Source of the DNA: Myxococcales bacterium
GTDB taxonomy: Bacteria > Myxococcota_A > Polyangia > Polyangiales > Polyangiaceae
Assembly (NCBI GenBank): GCA_020430845.1
Contig: JAGQJA010000110.1
Location: 1 to 46,267 of the forward strand
Direction: 5' to 3'
DNA length: 46,267 nt
Shown here: one piece after another, positions 25,861 through 33,949 of the stretch
How the letters are laid out: every line of letters begins with the position of its first letter
Numbering within the stretch: position 1 is the stretch's first letter
Program-made: the position numbers and the translations under genes
The notes under the pieces: generated by a model
Database searches by the model: none
The model's input: only the letters and a program-made list of their open reading frames with translations
Told to the model about the DNA's origin: nothing

Positions 25861-26367
25861 ATGGCAAATCTCAAGTCTACGATCGAGACCCTGTCCGAGG
25901 AGTTCGCGCGAAACGTCCTCGCGGCCCTCAAGCACGCGTCCATCGAGGAAATCATGGGCGTCCAGGGCAGCGCAGCCCGCGCCGCGCGTGCGTCGACGGG
26001 GGCCCCGACGGCCCGCGCCAAGGGCCCTTCGGCGCGCAAGCCGCGCCCCGCGGCCAAGCGCAAGGGGCGCCTGCCGCGTCGTTCGCCCGACGCGCTCGCC
26101 AAGGTCGTCGACGACATCGAGCAGCTCCTGCGCAAGCACGCCGACGGGCTCCGCGCCGAGCAGATCCGCGCCGAGCTCGGGCTCGAGGCGCGCGAGATGC
26201 CGCGACCCCTGGCCGAGGGCCTCAAGACCGGCCGCCTCACCAAGACCGGTGACAAACGCGCCACGACGTACTTTGCAGGCGCCACGAAGGCGGCCTCGGG
26301 CAAGAGCACGGCGAAGGCCAAGGGCTCGTCGCGCAGCAAGCGTGGCGCCCGCCGCGCGCGCAAATAG
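25861..26367 (+). CDS. Basic DNA-binding protein with histone H1-like linker and C-terminal winged-helix-like domain
   Basis: 168 residues from MANLKSTIETL; an in-frame ATG at 25834 would add nine. Order: helical N-terminal segment (1-36), an Ala/Lys/Arg/Pro-rich linker (about 40-75: SARKPRPAAKRKGRLPRR), a compact domain (VVDDIEQLLRKHADGLRAEQIRA ... LKTGRLTKTGDKRATTYF) that resembles winged-helix modules, and a Lys/Arg/Ser tail. The layout suggests a nucleoid-associated protein. No close family was named. Convergent with the next gene with no gap between stops. Confidence 0.75.
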   Translation: MANLKSTIETLSEEFARNVLAALKHASIEEIMGVQGSAARAARASTGAPTARAKGPSARKPRPAAKRKGRLPRRSPDALAKVVDDIEQLLRKHADGLRAEQIRAELGLEAREMPRPLAEGLKTGRLTKTGDKRATTYFAGATKAASGKSTAKAKGSSRSKRGARRARK

Positions 26368-28455
26368 TCAAACAAGCTCTGGACTTACGGATGGCGCAGG
26401 CGCACCCCGCCGGCGCCATACGAGCACGAACGCGAGGCCGTACATCAAGCCGACGAGCGGCAGGAGCCGACGGTAGCCGACAGCGAGCGATGCATACTCG
26501 GCGAGGCCGCCCACGAGCGAGCCCAGCAGGTTCGACGCCAAGCTCCGCGTCGTCTCGCGGCTCTCGCCGAGAAGCCTGGCGAAGATGACGTTGGCGAAGA
26601 GCACCGGCGAGAGCGTGCAGGCCGCCGCGACGGCGTAACGCAGCACGGGGCTCGGGAGCACCATCGTCTCGGGCGGCACGACGTACACGAGCACGAGCGC
26701 GCCCACGAGGCCGGCGGCCCAAGGCGTCATGCCCACCCGATGGCCGAGCCGCTGCGTGGCGAAGACCGCGGCGAGCACCATCGCGAGCAGGCCGGCGATC
26801 ACGAGGGCCGTGGTGAGCCACGTCGTTCCGAAGAGCAGCCCGAACGTGACGATGCTCTTGGCCTCGAGCAGCATGAACGCAGCCCCCATGCAGAACATCG
26901 GGCCGTCGACGGCGAACGCCTGGCGCGGGCCCGCCCCCGGCGGTCGGCCGACCCACGCCAGCGCGCCGATGAAGAGGAGCGAGGCCGCGCACACGATGCC
27001 GAGCGACCGCAAGTAGATCGCGGGCACGTGCGGCGACGTGAGGTAGAGGAAGGGCCAGTCGTCGGTCGCGGGCTCGCTCCGGTCGAAGGTCGGCTCGCGA
27101 TCCGTCGTGCGGATCTGCGCGACCCCGGGCCCCGCGACGAGCACCGCTGGCACGTACGGCCCCTCGAAGAGCAGCACGAGCGGAGGACGATCGAACGCCC
27201 GCTCGAGCATCGTCGCGACCTTCCGCACGAGCCAGCGCTCGCGGTAGAAGTTGTAGACCGCGAAGACGCCGTCGGGCTCGAGGTGCTGGCGCACCGCACG
27301 GAACGCCTCGACCGTCGCCAAGTAGCTCTCGGTGCGCATGTTCGCGTTGGCGCCCGTGTTGCTGGGAGAGTCGGGTAGCGCGTAGACGATGAGGTCGTAC
27401 TTCTTGTCGGTGCTCCGCAAGAACGCGCGGCCGTCGTCGACGAACACGCGCACCTTCGGCGAGGCGTAGGGCCTCTCGGGGTGGAGCTTCTTGCCGAGCT
27501 CGATCGCGAGCGGGTTGATCTCGACGGCGTCGACGCTCTCGGCGCCGTAGTGGAGCGCGACGTTGACGTCGTTGCCGCCCCCCGCGCCCACCACGAGCAC
27601 GTTCTTGTAGGACCGCGGCTTGACGAGGCCGCCTTCACCGTGGACGGCCGTGAAGAGGTTCAGGCGTCGCCGAAAGCGCAGGAGCTCGATCCCGGCCGCG
27701 CCGTTTCCCTCGAGCGCGTACTCGCCGTCGGGTCGGGCGAGCACCTCGGCGCGCGAGTACGGTGACCAGACGCTCCCGTCGTTCATCGACGCGACGAGGA
27801 CCAGCAGCGCGACGGACGAGAGCGTCGACGCGACCGCGAGCGGGCGCCGCGCCTCCCACACGAACGGCGCGAGCGCCCCGAGCACCAGCCCGAACCAGAC
27901 CACGGGCGAGGCCAGCACGAACGAGCCCGCCGCGAAGACCACGATGCCGAGGAGGCTCCCCGCGACGTTGACGGCGTAGCCGCGGAGCGCAGGCACGCGT
28001 GAGAACGCCGCCCCGATGGGTTGCCCCACGAGCACGAAGAGCGCCGCGACCACGACGAACGTGATCGCGATGAACGTCTCGGGAGACAGGAGCAGCTCGT
28101 GCAGACCGGGCGCGCTCGTGTCTCCCCAGAAGACGGCCCCTGCCTTGTGATCGAGCGACAGCCTGGGCCGCGCGACGTCGACGAGCGCCGCGAACCCGAG
28201 CACGGCCGGCGGGAAGAAAGCCACGAGGCGCGCGCGCACGCCCGCGAGCAAGAAGCCGGCGCCGAGGCCCACGAAGCTCGCGAGCACGAGAAAGTTCGTG
28301 AAGAAGCCGACGTTCGTGACGTAGGCCGTCGTCCAGCGCACCACGAGCAGCTCGAAGTATAGCGAGACCGCGCTGAGCACGAACAGTCGAGGGAGCGGCG
28401 CCTCGTGCCACGCGCCGCGGCTCGTGCCGAGTGCGTCGGCGTCACCTTCCGCCAC
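26368..28455 (-). CDS. Membrane protein with spermidine synthase-like methyltransferase-fold domain
   Basis: 695 residues from a GTG. About seven N-terminal and six C-terminal membrane segments flank a soluble Rossmann domain: VLVVGAGGGNDVN (about 284-296), VDAVEINPLA, VFVDDGRAFL (about 340) and YDLIVYALPDSPSNT. This is the architecture of multispanning SpeE-like proteins. The aminopropyl-transfer Asp expected after the YDLI strand is replaced by ALPDSP, so true spermidine synthesis is doubtful; it may bind SAM or dcSAM for another reaction. Confidence 0.82.
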   Translation of the reverse strand: MAEGDADALGTSRGAWHEAPLPRLFVLSAVSLYFELLVVRWTTAYVTNVGFFTNFLVLASFVGLGAGFLLAGVRARLVAFFPPAVLGFAALVDVARPRLSLDHKAGAVFWGDTSAPGLHELLLSPETFIAITFVVVAALFVLVGQPIGAAFSRVPALRGYAVNVAGSLLGIVVFAAGSFVLASPVVWFGLVLGALAPFVWEARRPLAVASTLSSVALLVLVASMNDGSVWSPYSRAEVLARPDGEYALEGNGAAGIELLRFRRRLNLFTAVHGEGGLVKPRSYKNVLVVGAGGGNDVNVALHYGAESVDAVEINPLAIELGKKLHPERPYASPKVRVFVDDGRAFLRSTDKKYDLIVYALPDSPSNTGANANMRTESYLATVEAFRAVRQHLEPDGVFAVYNFYRERWLVRKVATMLERAFDRPPLVLLFEGPYVPAVLVAGPGVAQIRTTDREPTFDRSEPATDDWPFLYLTSPHVPAIYLRSLGIVCAASLLFIGALAWVGRPPGAGPRQAFAVDGPMFCMGAAFMLLEAKSIVTFGLLFGTTWLTTALVIAGLLAMVLAAVFATQRLGHRVGMTPWAAGLVGALVLVYVVPPETMVLPSPVLRYAVAAACTLSPVLFANVIFARLLGESRETTRSLASNLLGSLVGGLAEYASLAVGYRRLLPLVGLMYGLAFVLVWRRRGAPAPSVSPELV

Positions 28456-28522
28456 GCGCGGAATCTACAGGACACGCAAACGCTTGTCACTCGCGCGCAC
28501 GCGCGCATGATGGGAGGCGACG

Positions 28523-30415
28523 ATGACGAAACCCGTCGTGCCCGCGCCCGCGCCGCCGGACGCCCCGCATCTGTTCTTCAAGCGCGGCCGACGCTTCCCG
28601 CGCGCGATCGCGTGGTTCGGCTTTCGCTCCTTCTGGGGCCACCTCTGGCACCTGCTCGCGAGCGTGATCGCCACCGAGGACATCGACTCGCGCGACTGGA
28701 TGCTCGCCGACGAGCCCGAAGAGCTCACCCGACGCATCGCGCGCGTGCTCCGGGCCCCGCGGCTCGACGCGCCGTCGCTCACCGAGGCGCTCGACCGCGA
28801 CGTCTGGATCGACTTCGTCGCCGACACGGGCGACGACATCAGCGTGAGCGAGGCCGTCGCCCGCATGGTCGCCTCGATCTACGAGGTCGACGATCCGTCC
28901 GAGCCCGGGGCCCGACTCGAGCTCCCGCGGGGCGACGTGCTCGTCTTCGGCGGCGACACCGCGTACCCCGTCGCGACCGACATCGAGATCCACAACCGCG
29001 TCATCGTCCCCTTCAACGACGTGCTGCGCGATCTCGACGACGGCCACGAGCGCGTCCTGCTCGGGATCCCCGGCAACCACGACTGGTACGCCGGGCTCGA
29101 CGGCTTCGGGCGCATGTTCAGGCGGCGCCGCAGCACGCTCGGGCGCGCAGACGGCCCCACGTCCAAGGGAGCGCAGACCGACCGCGTCGACCGGCTCGGG
29201 CAGATCGGGCACGTCATCGAGTGGATCGAGGCGTTCCGTGTGGGCCGGTACGTCGTCAAGCGCGCGGCGCTCGTGCTCACCGGCTACACGCCGGTGCAGA
29301 GCGCGAGCTACTGGGCGCTGCGCCTCGGCCCCGCGCTCGACTTCCTGGGCGTCGATCGACAGCTGCGCGTGGTGGACTTTCGGCAGCGAGGCTTCATGGC
29401 CGAGCGCATGGATCCGGGCCGCGGCGTGGTGCTCTGCCTCGCCGACCCGGTGCACGCGTTCCTCGAGCCCAACGCGCCCGGCGTGGCCACCCTCGAGGCG
29501 CTCGACCTGTCGCTCGAGCGAGACGGCCTGCTCGTGCTCACAGGAGACACGCACCACTACTGCCGTCAGGAGATCGGGACCTCGATGCACGTCATCGCGG
29601 GCGGCGGCGGCGCTTTCTTGCACCCCGCGTGCATCGCGCGCGGTCGGCTCCCGGCCCCCGCGGGCGAGTTCCCCGGCCCCAAGGCCACGCTCGCGCTCGT
29701 GCTGCAGGTGCCGTGGCAGATCGTGCACGGCCGGTCGGGCTTCATCGTGCACGCGGCAATGGCGCTCGTGTACCTGCCCGCGTTCTTCGTGCAGTCGCTC
29801 ACGCCGCGCTCGAGCCTCCTCGCGAGCGCGATCACGGCCGTCGTGGCGGTGCTCGCGTGCGTCGGGCTCGCGGGGTGGCGGCAGCGCCTCGTGCCCATCG
29901 CCTCGCTCGCGCTGCTCGCCGGCGTGGTCGTCGGCTTCTTGCCCTACGGCGTCACGGAGCTGCTCTCGTACGCGGGCGACCGCGCGGGCCTCGACCTGTC
30001 CGACCAGACCAACGCGATGGCGGGCTACGCCGCGTCCATCTACTTGGGCACGCTCGCCCTCGGCACCTACCTCATGCTCCTCAACATCTTCGGCCTCGAG
30101 CAGCACCAGGCCATGAGCGCGCTCGCGCACCCGGGCTACAAGCACTTCGTTCGCCTGCGCGTGCGACGCGACGGCACCGGCGTCGACGGGTGGGTGCTCG
30201 GGCGCGTCGACCCGCTCGACCCCAAGGGCAGCGTGGTCCTTGTCGACCGCTTCCACTGGCGCAACGCGAAGGCCGCCGCCGCGACGGCCGAGGAGGCGAC
30301 CCGCGAGGAGACGTCGCGCGAGGAGACCGCGACGGCCGAGGCGAGCGCTTCGCGCGAGGAGACCGCGACGGCCGAGGACACGCCGACCCGCGAGGACGCC
30401 ACGACGGCGCCGTGA
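28523..30415 (+). CDS. Metallophosphoesterase with C-terminal membrane segments
   Basis: 630 residues; GGGAGG five bases before the ATG sets the start. The calcineurin-like domain has DTGDD (Asp101-Asp105), GGDTAYP (Asp145), GNHDW (Asn185, His186, Asp187) and GDTHHY (Asp342-His345), so the di-metal site looks complete. Residues ~405-520 hold three or four hydrophobic helices, then a small soluble domain and a Glu/Thr-rich tail with a perfect 28-base direct repeat. Substrate unknown. Divergent from the SpeE-like gene across 67 bases. Confidence 0.87.
   Translation: MTKPVVPAPAPPDAPHLFFKRGRRFPRAIAWFGFRSFWGHLWHLLASVIATEDIDSRDWMLADEPEELTRRIARVLRAPRLDAPSLTEALDRDVWIDFVADTGDDISVSEAVARMVASIYEVDDPSEPGARLELPRGDVLVFGGDTAYPVATDIEIHNRVIVPFNDVLRDLDDGHERVLLGIPGNHDWYAGLDGFGRMFRRRRSTLGRADGPTSKGAQTDRVDRLGQIGHVIEWIEAFRVGRYVVKRAALVLTGYTPVQSASYWALRLGPALDFLGVDRQLRVVDFRQRGFMAERMDPGRGVVLCLADPVHAFLEPNAPGVATLEALDLSLERDGLLVLTGDTHHYCRQEIGTSMHVIAGGGGAFLHPACIARGRLPAPAGEFPGPKATLALVLQVPWQIVHGRSGFIVHAAMALVYLPAFFVQSLTPRSSLLASAITAVVAVLACVGLAGWRQRLVPIASLALLAGVVVGFLPYGVTELLSYAGDRAGLDLSDQTNAMAGYAASIYLGTLALGTYLMLLNIFGLEQHQAMSALAHPGYKHFVRLRVRRDGTGVDGWVLGRVDPLDPKGSVVLVDRFHWRNAKAAAATAEEATREETSREETATAEASASREETATAEDTPTREDATTAP
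30314..30377 (+). repeat. 28-base direct repeat in the phosphoesterase tail
   Basis: Bases 30314-30341 and 30350-30377 are identical (period 36 bases, 12 codons) and each encodes SREETATAE. In-frame copies suggest slippage or unequal exchange in a disordered tail, which could vary in length between strains. Confidence 0.85.
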
Positions 30416-30430
30416 TCTCCGGCCCTTGCG

Positions 30431-30454
30431 CTTGGTAACGAATATGTTACCAAG
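30431..30454. promoter_or_regulatory. Perfect 9-base inverted repeat upstream of the SRPBCC gene
   Basis: CTTGGTAAC and GTTACCAAG flank a six-base AT-rich spacer (GAATAT). The dyad ends 5 bases before the ATG of the SRPBCC gene, leaving no room for a ribosome site. GGTAAC-N6-GTTACC symmetry is typical of TetR-family operators. No TetR gene lies in the window, so the regulator would act from elsewhere. Confidence 0.65.
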
Positions 30455-30459
30455 TCTCC

Positions 30460-30921
30460 ATGCCGAACGACGCGCCCCGGGTGCGCCACGCCCGCTCCGC
30501 CTTTCGCATCGAGTACTCGGTCGAGGTGACCATCGACGCGCCGCCCGCGCGCGTGTGGGAGCTGCTGACCGACGCAACCCGCTTCACGCGCTGGAACTCG
30601 ACGGTCTCGTCGGTCGAGGGCACGATCGCGGAGGGCGAGACGATCGCCCTCAAGGCCAAGGTCGCGCCCGATCGCACCTTCAAGCTCAAGGTCGGCGACG
30701 TGGTGCCCGCGAAGGCGATGACGTGGAGCGACGGCATGGCGCCGTTCTTCCGCGGCGTGCGCACGTTCGCGCTCGACCCCGACGGCGAGGCCACGCGCTT
30801 CTCGATGACCGAGGTGTTCAAGGGGATCATGCTGCCGATGATCGCCGGCTCGCTCCCCGACTTCGGGCCGGTGTTCGAGCAGTACGCGCGCGACCTCAAG
30901 AGCGCGTCCGAAGCGGCCTGA
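30460..30921 (+). CDS. SRPBCC (START/polyketide-cyclase-like) family protein
   Basis: 153 residues. The fold starts with IEYSVEVTIDAPPARVWELL and TRFTRWNS, typical of SRPBCC helix-grip proteins, and continues ETIALKAKVAPDRTFKLKV to the C-terminal helix FEQYARDLK. Such proteins bind hydrophobic ligands in a deep cavity; the ligand here is unknown. The ATG follows an operator-like palindrome almost directly, so the transcript may be leaderless and repressor-controlled. Convergent with the GH13-radical SAM gene. Confidence 0.85.
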   Translation: MPNDAPRVRHARSAFRIEYSVEVTIDAPPARVWELLTDATRFTRWNSTVSSVEGTIAEGETIALKAKVAPDRTFKLKVGDVVPAKAMTWSDGMAPFFRGVRTFALDPDGEATRFSMTEVFKGIMLPMIAGSLPDFGPVFEQYARDLKSASEAA

Positions 30922-30934
30922 CCCAAGCCCGCCT

Positions 30935-33900
30935 TCAGTCGACGCACACCACCGGACCCGACGGGCCGCACAGGCGCTCGAGCATCGAACGGTCGCGCTC
31001 GGCGACCGCCGCCGGAGAGCGCCACACCGACGACATGGGCTCGAGCGTGAGGTTGCCGAGCACCGGCCCGTGGAAGTCGCCGATGCGCACGTCGCCGTTG
31101 GGCTCGATGAACGCGCTGTCCCAGGGCGCGCGGCACGGGTGCAGGCCCACGCCGTTGGCGCGCTCGTCGGCCTCGAGGAACGCGCGTGTGTCGTCGTCGA
31201 GCCTGCACCGCCACACGGACCGCGGCGCGGTGTGATCGACCACCACGAGCCCCAGCTCGCGCCCCCGACGGGCCGCCGCGTCGACCTGCGCCCGCACCTC
31301 GGGCCGCGACATCGACACGAGGGAGCGCTCTGCGAAGGCCGTCGCGCCCACGCCCTCTTCGAGCTTGACCCAGTCGACGCCCAGCTCGCGCGCGAGCTCC
31401 ATGAGGCGCACGAGCTCGTGCAGGTTCTGACGGAGCACCACGAACGACAGCCCGAGCGTGAGCGGCGCGCGCTCCCCTTCGCGCCAGCGCACGACGTCGC
31501 GGACGTTGGCGATCACCCGCTCGAAGCTGCCTCCGGCGCGGATCTCGTCGTTGGTCCGCCCGCTCGCGCCGTCGAGAGACACGCTGACGCTCGTGACGCC
31601 GAGCCCCGTGAGGCGCGCGGCCGCCGCCGGACCGAAGAGCATCCCGTTGGTGAGCAGGTGCGCGGCGTACGGCTCCCCTCCCCTGGCCTCGCGGATGGCC
31701 GCGAGCAGCGCGTCGAATGCGCGCGCCGTGAGCGACTCACCGCCGTGCACGAAGGCGAAGTACTCGGCGAACGCGAGCGACGGGCGGAGCGCGTCGAGCA
31801 CGGCCGGCGTCATCGTCCGAGCCTCACCCGACGCCGTGCGCTCGGGCGCGCGCGTGATGCAGTGCCGGCACGCGAGGTTGCAGCGCTCGGTGACCGAGAA
31901 GTAGAGCCGCGTCGGCAGCGCGCTCCCCACGGGCTCGCACGCCCGGAGCTCTTGGTCGACGAGCGCGAGGTTGCGCTTGGCGGCGAGCGTCGGCATCGAT
32001 CGCCCGAGCGCGCTCTCGCGTCGGAGCAGCGCGTAGCCGGGGCCGGTGAACGACACTGTGACGTCCGCCACGCGCGCGGCGTGCGAGAGCGCGATCGACG
32101 TCGCGCACGGAAGCTCGTCGTCGTCGAGCGACACCGTGAGCGGCTCCGCGCCGAAGCACACCACGACGTCGACCACCTCTCCCTCGTGCGCGCGCCGGAG
32201 CACGGCGAGCGAGGCGTCTGCGTGCAGCACCTCGAGGCGACCGCGACGCAGGGCCGGCGACGACGCGCGCGCCGACAAGAGCGCGCGAAGAGACGCGCGC
32301 AGCCCCTCGTCTCGCTCGTGCGCGACGAACGGCATGGGTCGACGGTCGGGCCACACGTCCTCGGGCGTGGCCTCGGCGCCCATCGAGCGGAGCCCGATCT
32401 CCTCGCCGTAGAGGAGCATCGGCACGCCCGGGAGCGCCACCATGAGCGCGTACGCCGGGACGAGCCGGGCCTCGGTGCCTGCGCGCGCGGCGAGCGTCGC
32501 GAGGCGAGGGTGATCGTGCGTCGAGAGCACGCGCGCTGCCGTCGCGCGCGCATCGCCGCCCCGGCAGAGATCACTCTCGGCGATCGCGTCGAGCGCGCGC
32601 GCGAGGCTCGCCTCGGGCCTCACCACGAGGTCGGTCACCGTCTCGTGGAAGGCGAAGTCGTACGACGCGTCGCACACGCCCTCGGCGCGCCACCTCCACG
32701 CGTGCCGTGGCACGATCTCGCCGAGCACGATCCCGTCGCGCGCGACCTCGAGGAACGCGTCGCGGACGGCCCGCCCGAGCTCGAAAGGCACCTCCGCGGC
32801 CATGTCGAGGCGCAAACCCGACGCGCCGAGCTCCGCCCACCGGCGCGCCGCGCGCACCATCAGATCGCGCACGGCCGGGTGATCGAGGTCAAGCAGCGGG
32901 GCGTCGGTGCGCTTACCGTAGTGCGCGAGCTCGCCGTCGCGCCACTGGAACCAACCGGCGTACGCCGACGCCCGGCCGCGCGCGCGCACGTCCTCGTACG
33001 GCTCGAAGCCCCGCCCCGCGTGCGCAAAGGACAGGTCTTGGATGATCCGCATCCCGCGCGCGCGAGCCGCCTCGGCGAGCCGACGGTACGCCTCCTCGCC
33101 GCCGAGCTCGGGGTCGACCGCGAGCGGCTCGACGAGATCGTAGCGGTGCGCGCTCGCGCCCACGTGGACGGGCGTGAGATAGAGCGCGGTCGCGCCCAGG
33201 TCGGCGAGCTCGCCGAGGCTCCGCCGGACGCCGTCGAGGTGACCGCCCGCGCGCACGCCGCGCCCGGGATCACGCTCCCAGTCGGGCCGATCCTCCGCGG
33301 GACGGAAGCGGTCGACGAAGACCGTGTAGATACATGCGTCCTGCCACCACGCCGGAGGCGACCGGGTCGGCCGCGGCGCGTCGCACACGAACGGGGCCCC
33401 GGTGCCCGCGTGGAGCTCGAGCTCGAGGCCGCGGGACGACGACGGCAGCTCGCAGACGAAGAAGGTGTGCTCGTCCTCGTCGAAGGCCGGCCGCGCCGCG
33501 ACCTCGGACCACGGCGCGTCGGACGCCTCTCGGTAACGCACGCGGAGCGACGCGGGAACGCCGGGTGAGCGGCGCACGCCGGCGAGCACGCGCACGCCCC
33601 CGTCGACCAGCGGCTCGAGCCAGGGCGCCGCGGGGGCGAAGAGGAGGGGCTCGGGCGCGCCGCCGACGACGAGCAGCGAGTTGACGTTGCCGCCGGCCGA
33701 CCGCGTGCGCGCGAGCGACGGGTCGAGCTGCCACGTCGCGCCGTCGAAGAGCAGCTTGGTCTGGTAGACGCCCGGGGGCAGGTCGACGTCGCGCGCGAAC
33801 GCGCCCTCTTCTGTCGCGCGCAGCTCGAGGCCACGAAGCCAGTCGACGAGCTCTCCCATCACCTGCACGCGCGACGTGCCGCGCGGTGCGCGCACCGACA

Positions 33901-33949
33901 GCTCGACGGTCTCTCTCACGACGCCCTCGGCCGGCGCCGCCTTGCGCAT
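30935..33949 (-). CDS. GH13 alpha-amylase-type enzyme fused to a radical SAM/SPASM-like domain
   Basis: 1004 residues in one open frame. 11-97: AMPK/CBM48-like glycogen-binding fold (LPPGVYQTKLLFDG). 107-192: second beta domain. 200-560: GH13 barrel (IYTVFVDRFRP, GHLDGVRRSL), with nucleophile Asp382 in GLRLDMA, acid Glu411 in VLGEI, Asp479 in STHDHPR, His310, and LLYGEEIGL. 560-645: C-terminal beta domain. 680-1004: radical SAM domain with the [4Fe-4S] motif CNLACRHC (Cys690, 694, 697) and GGE at 736-738; the tail has Cys915, 939, 994 and 1002 and FIEPNGDVRIGDF, a SPASM/Twitch-like region lacking the usual PC after GDV. An internal ATG at codon 652 has no visible ribosome site, so separate translation is unlikely. 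I know of no such fusion; the joint function is unknown. The start may instead be a GTG at 33967. Confidence 0.88.
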   Translation of the reverse strand: MRKAAPAEGVVRETVELSVRAPRGTSRVQVMGELVDWLRGLELRATEEGAFARDVDLPPGVYQTKLLFDGATWQLDPSLARTRSAGGNVNSLLVVGGAPEPLLFAPAAPWLEPLVDGGVRVLAGVRRSPGVPASLRVRYREASDAPWSEVAARPAFDEDEHTFFVCELPSSSRGLELELHAGTGAPFVCDAPRPTRSPPAWWQDACIYTVFVDRFRPAEDRPDWERDPGRGVRAGGHLDGVRRSLGELADLGATALYLTPVHVGASAHRYDLVEPLAVDPELGGEEAYRRLAEAARARGMRIIQDLSFAHAGRGFEPYEDVRARGRASAYAGWFQWRDGELAHYGKRTDAPLLDLDHPAVRDLMVRAARRWAELGASGLRLDMAAEVPFELGRAVRDAFLEVARDGIVLGEIVPRHAWRWRAEGVCDASYDFAFHETVTDLVVRPEASLARALDAIAESDLCRGGDARATAARVLSTHDHPRLATLAARAGTEARLVPAYALMVALPGVPMLLYGEEIGLRSMGAEATPEDVWPDRRPMPFVAHERDEGLRASLRALLSARASSPALRRGRLEVLHADASLAVLRRAHEGEVVDVVVCFGAEPLTVSLDDDELPCATSIALSHAARVADVTVSFTGPGYALLRRESALGRSMPTLAAKRNLALVDQELRACEPVGSALPTRLYFSVTERCNLACRHCITRAPERTASGEARTMTPAVLDALRPSLAFAEYFAFVHGGESLTARAFDALLAAIREARGGEPYAAHLLTNGMLFGPAAAARLTGLGVTSVSVSLDGASGRTNDEIRAGGSFERVIANVRDVVRWREGERAPLTLGLSFVVLRQNLHELVRLMELARELGVDWVKLEEGVGATAFAERSLVSMSRPEVRAQVDAAARRGRELGLVVVDHTAPRSVWRCRLDDDTRAFLEADERANGVGLHPCRAPWDSAFIEPNGDVRIGDFHGPVLGNLTLEPMSSVWRSPAAVAERDRSMLERLCGPSGPVVCVD

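Noticed and set aside
30935-31996. Radical SAM part as a separate gene starting at codon 652
   Set aside because: No stop separates it from the GH13 part and no ribosome site precedes the internal ATG, so a single fusion protein is more likely.
31070-33568. 832-codon plus-strand frame opposite the GH13-radical SAM gene
   Set aside because: Arg/Glu/His-rich shadow without domains, while the minus strand carries all catalytic motifs.
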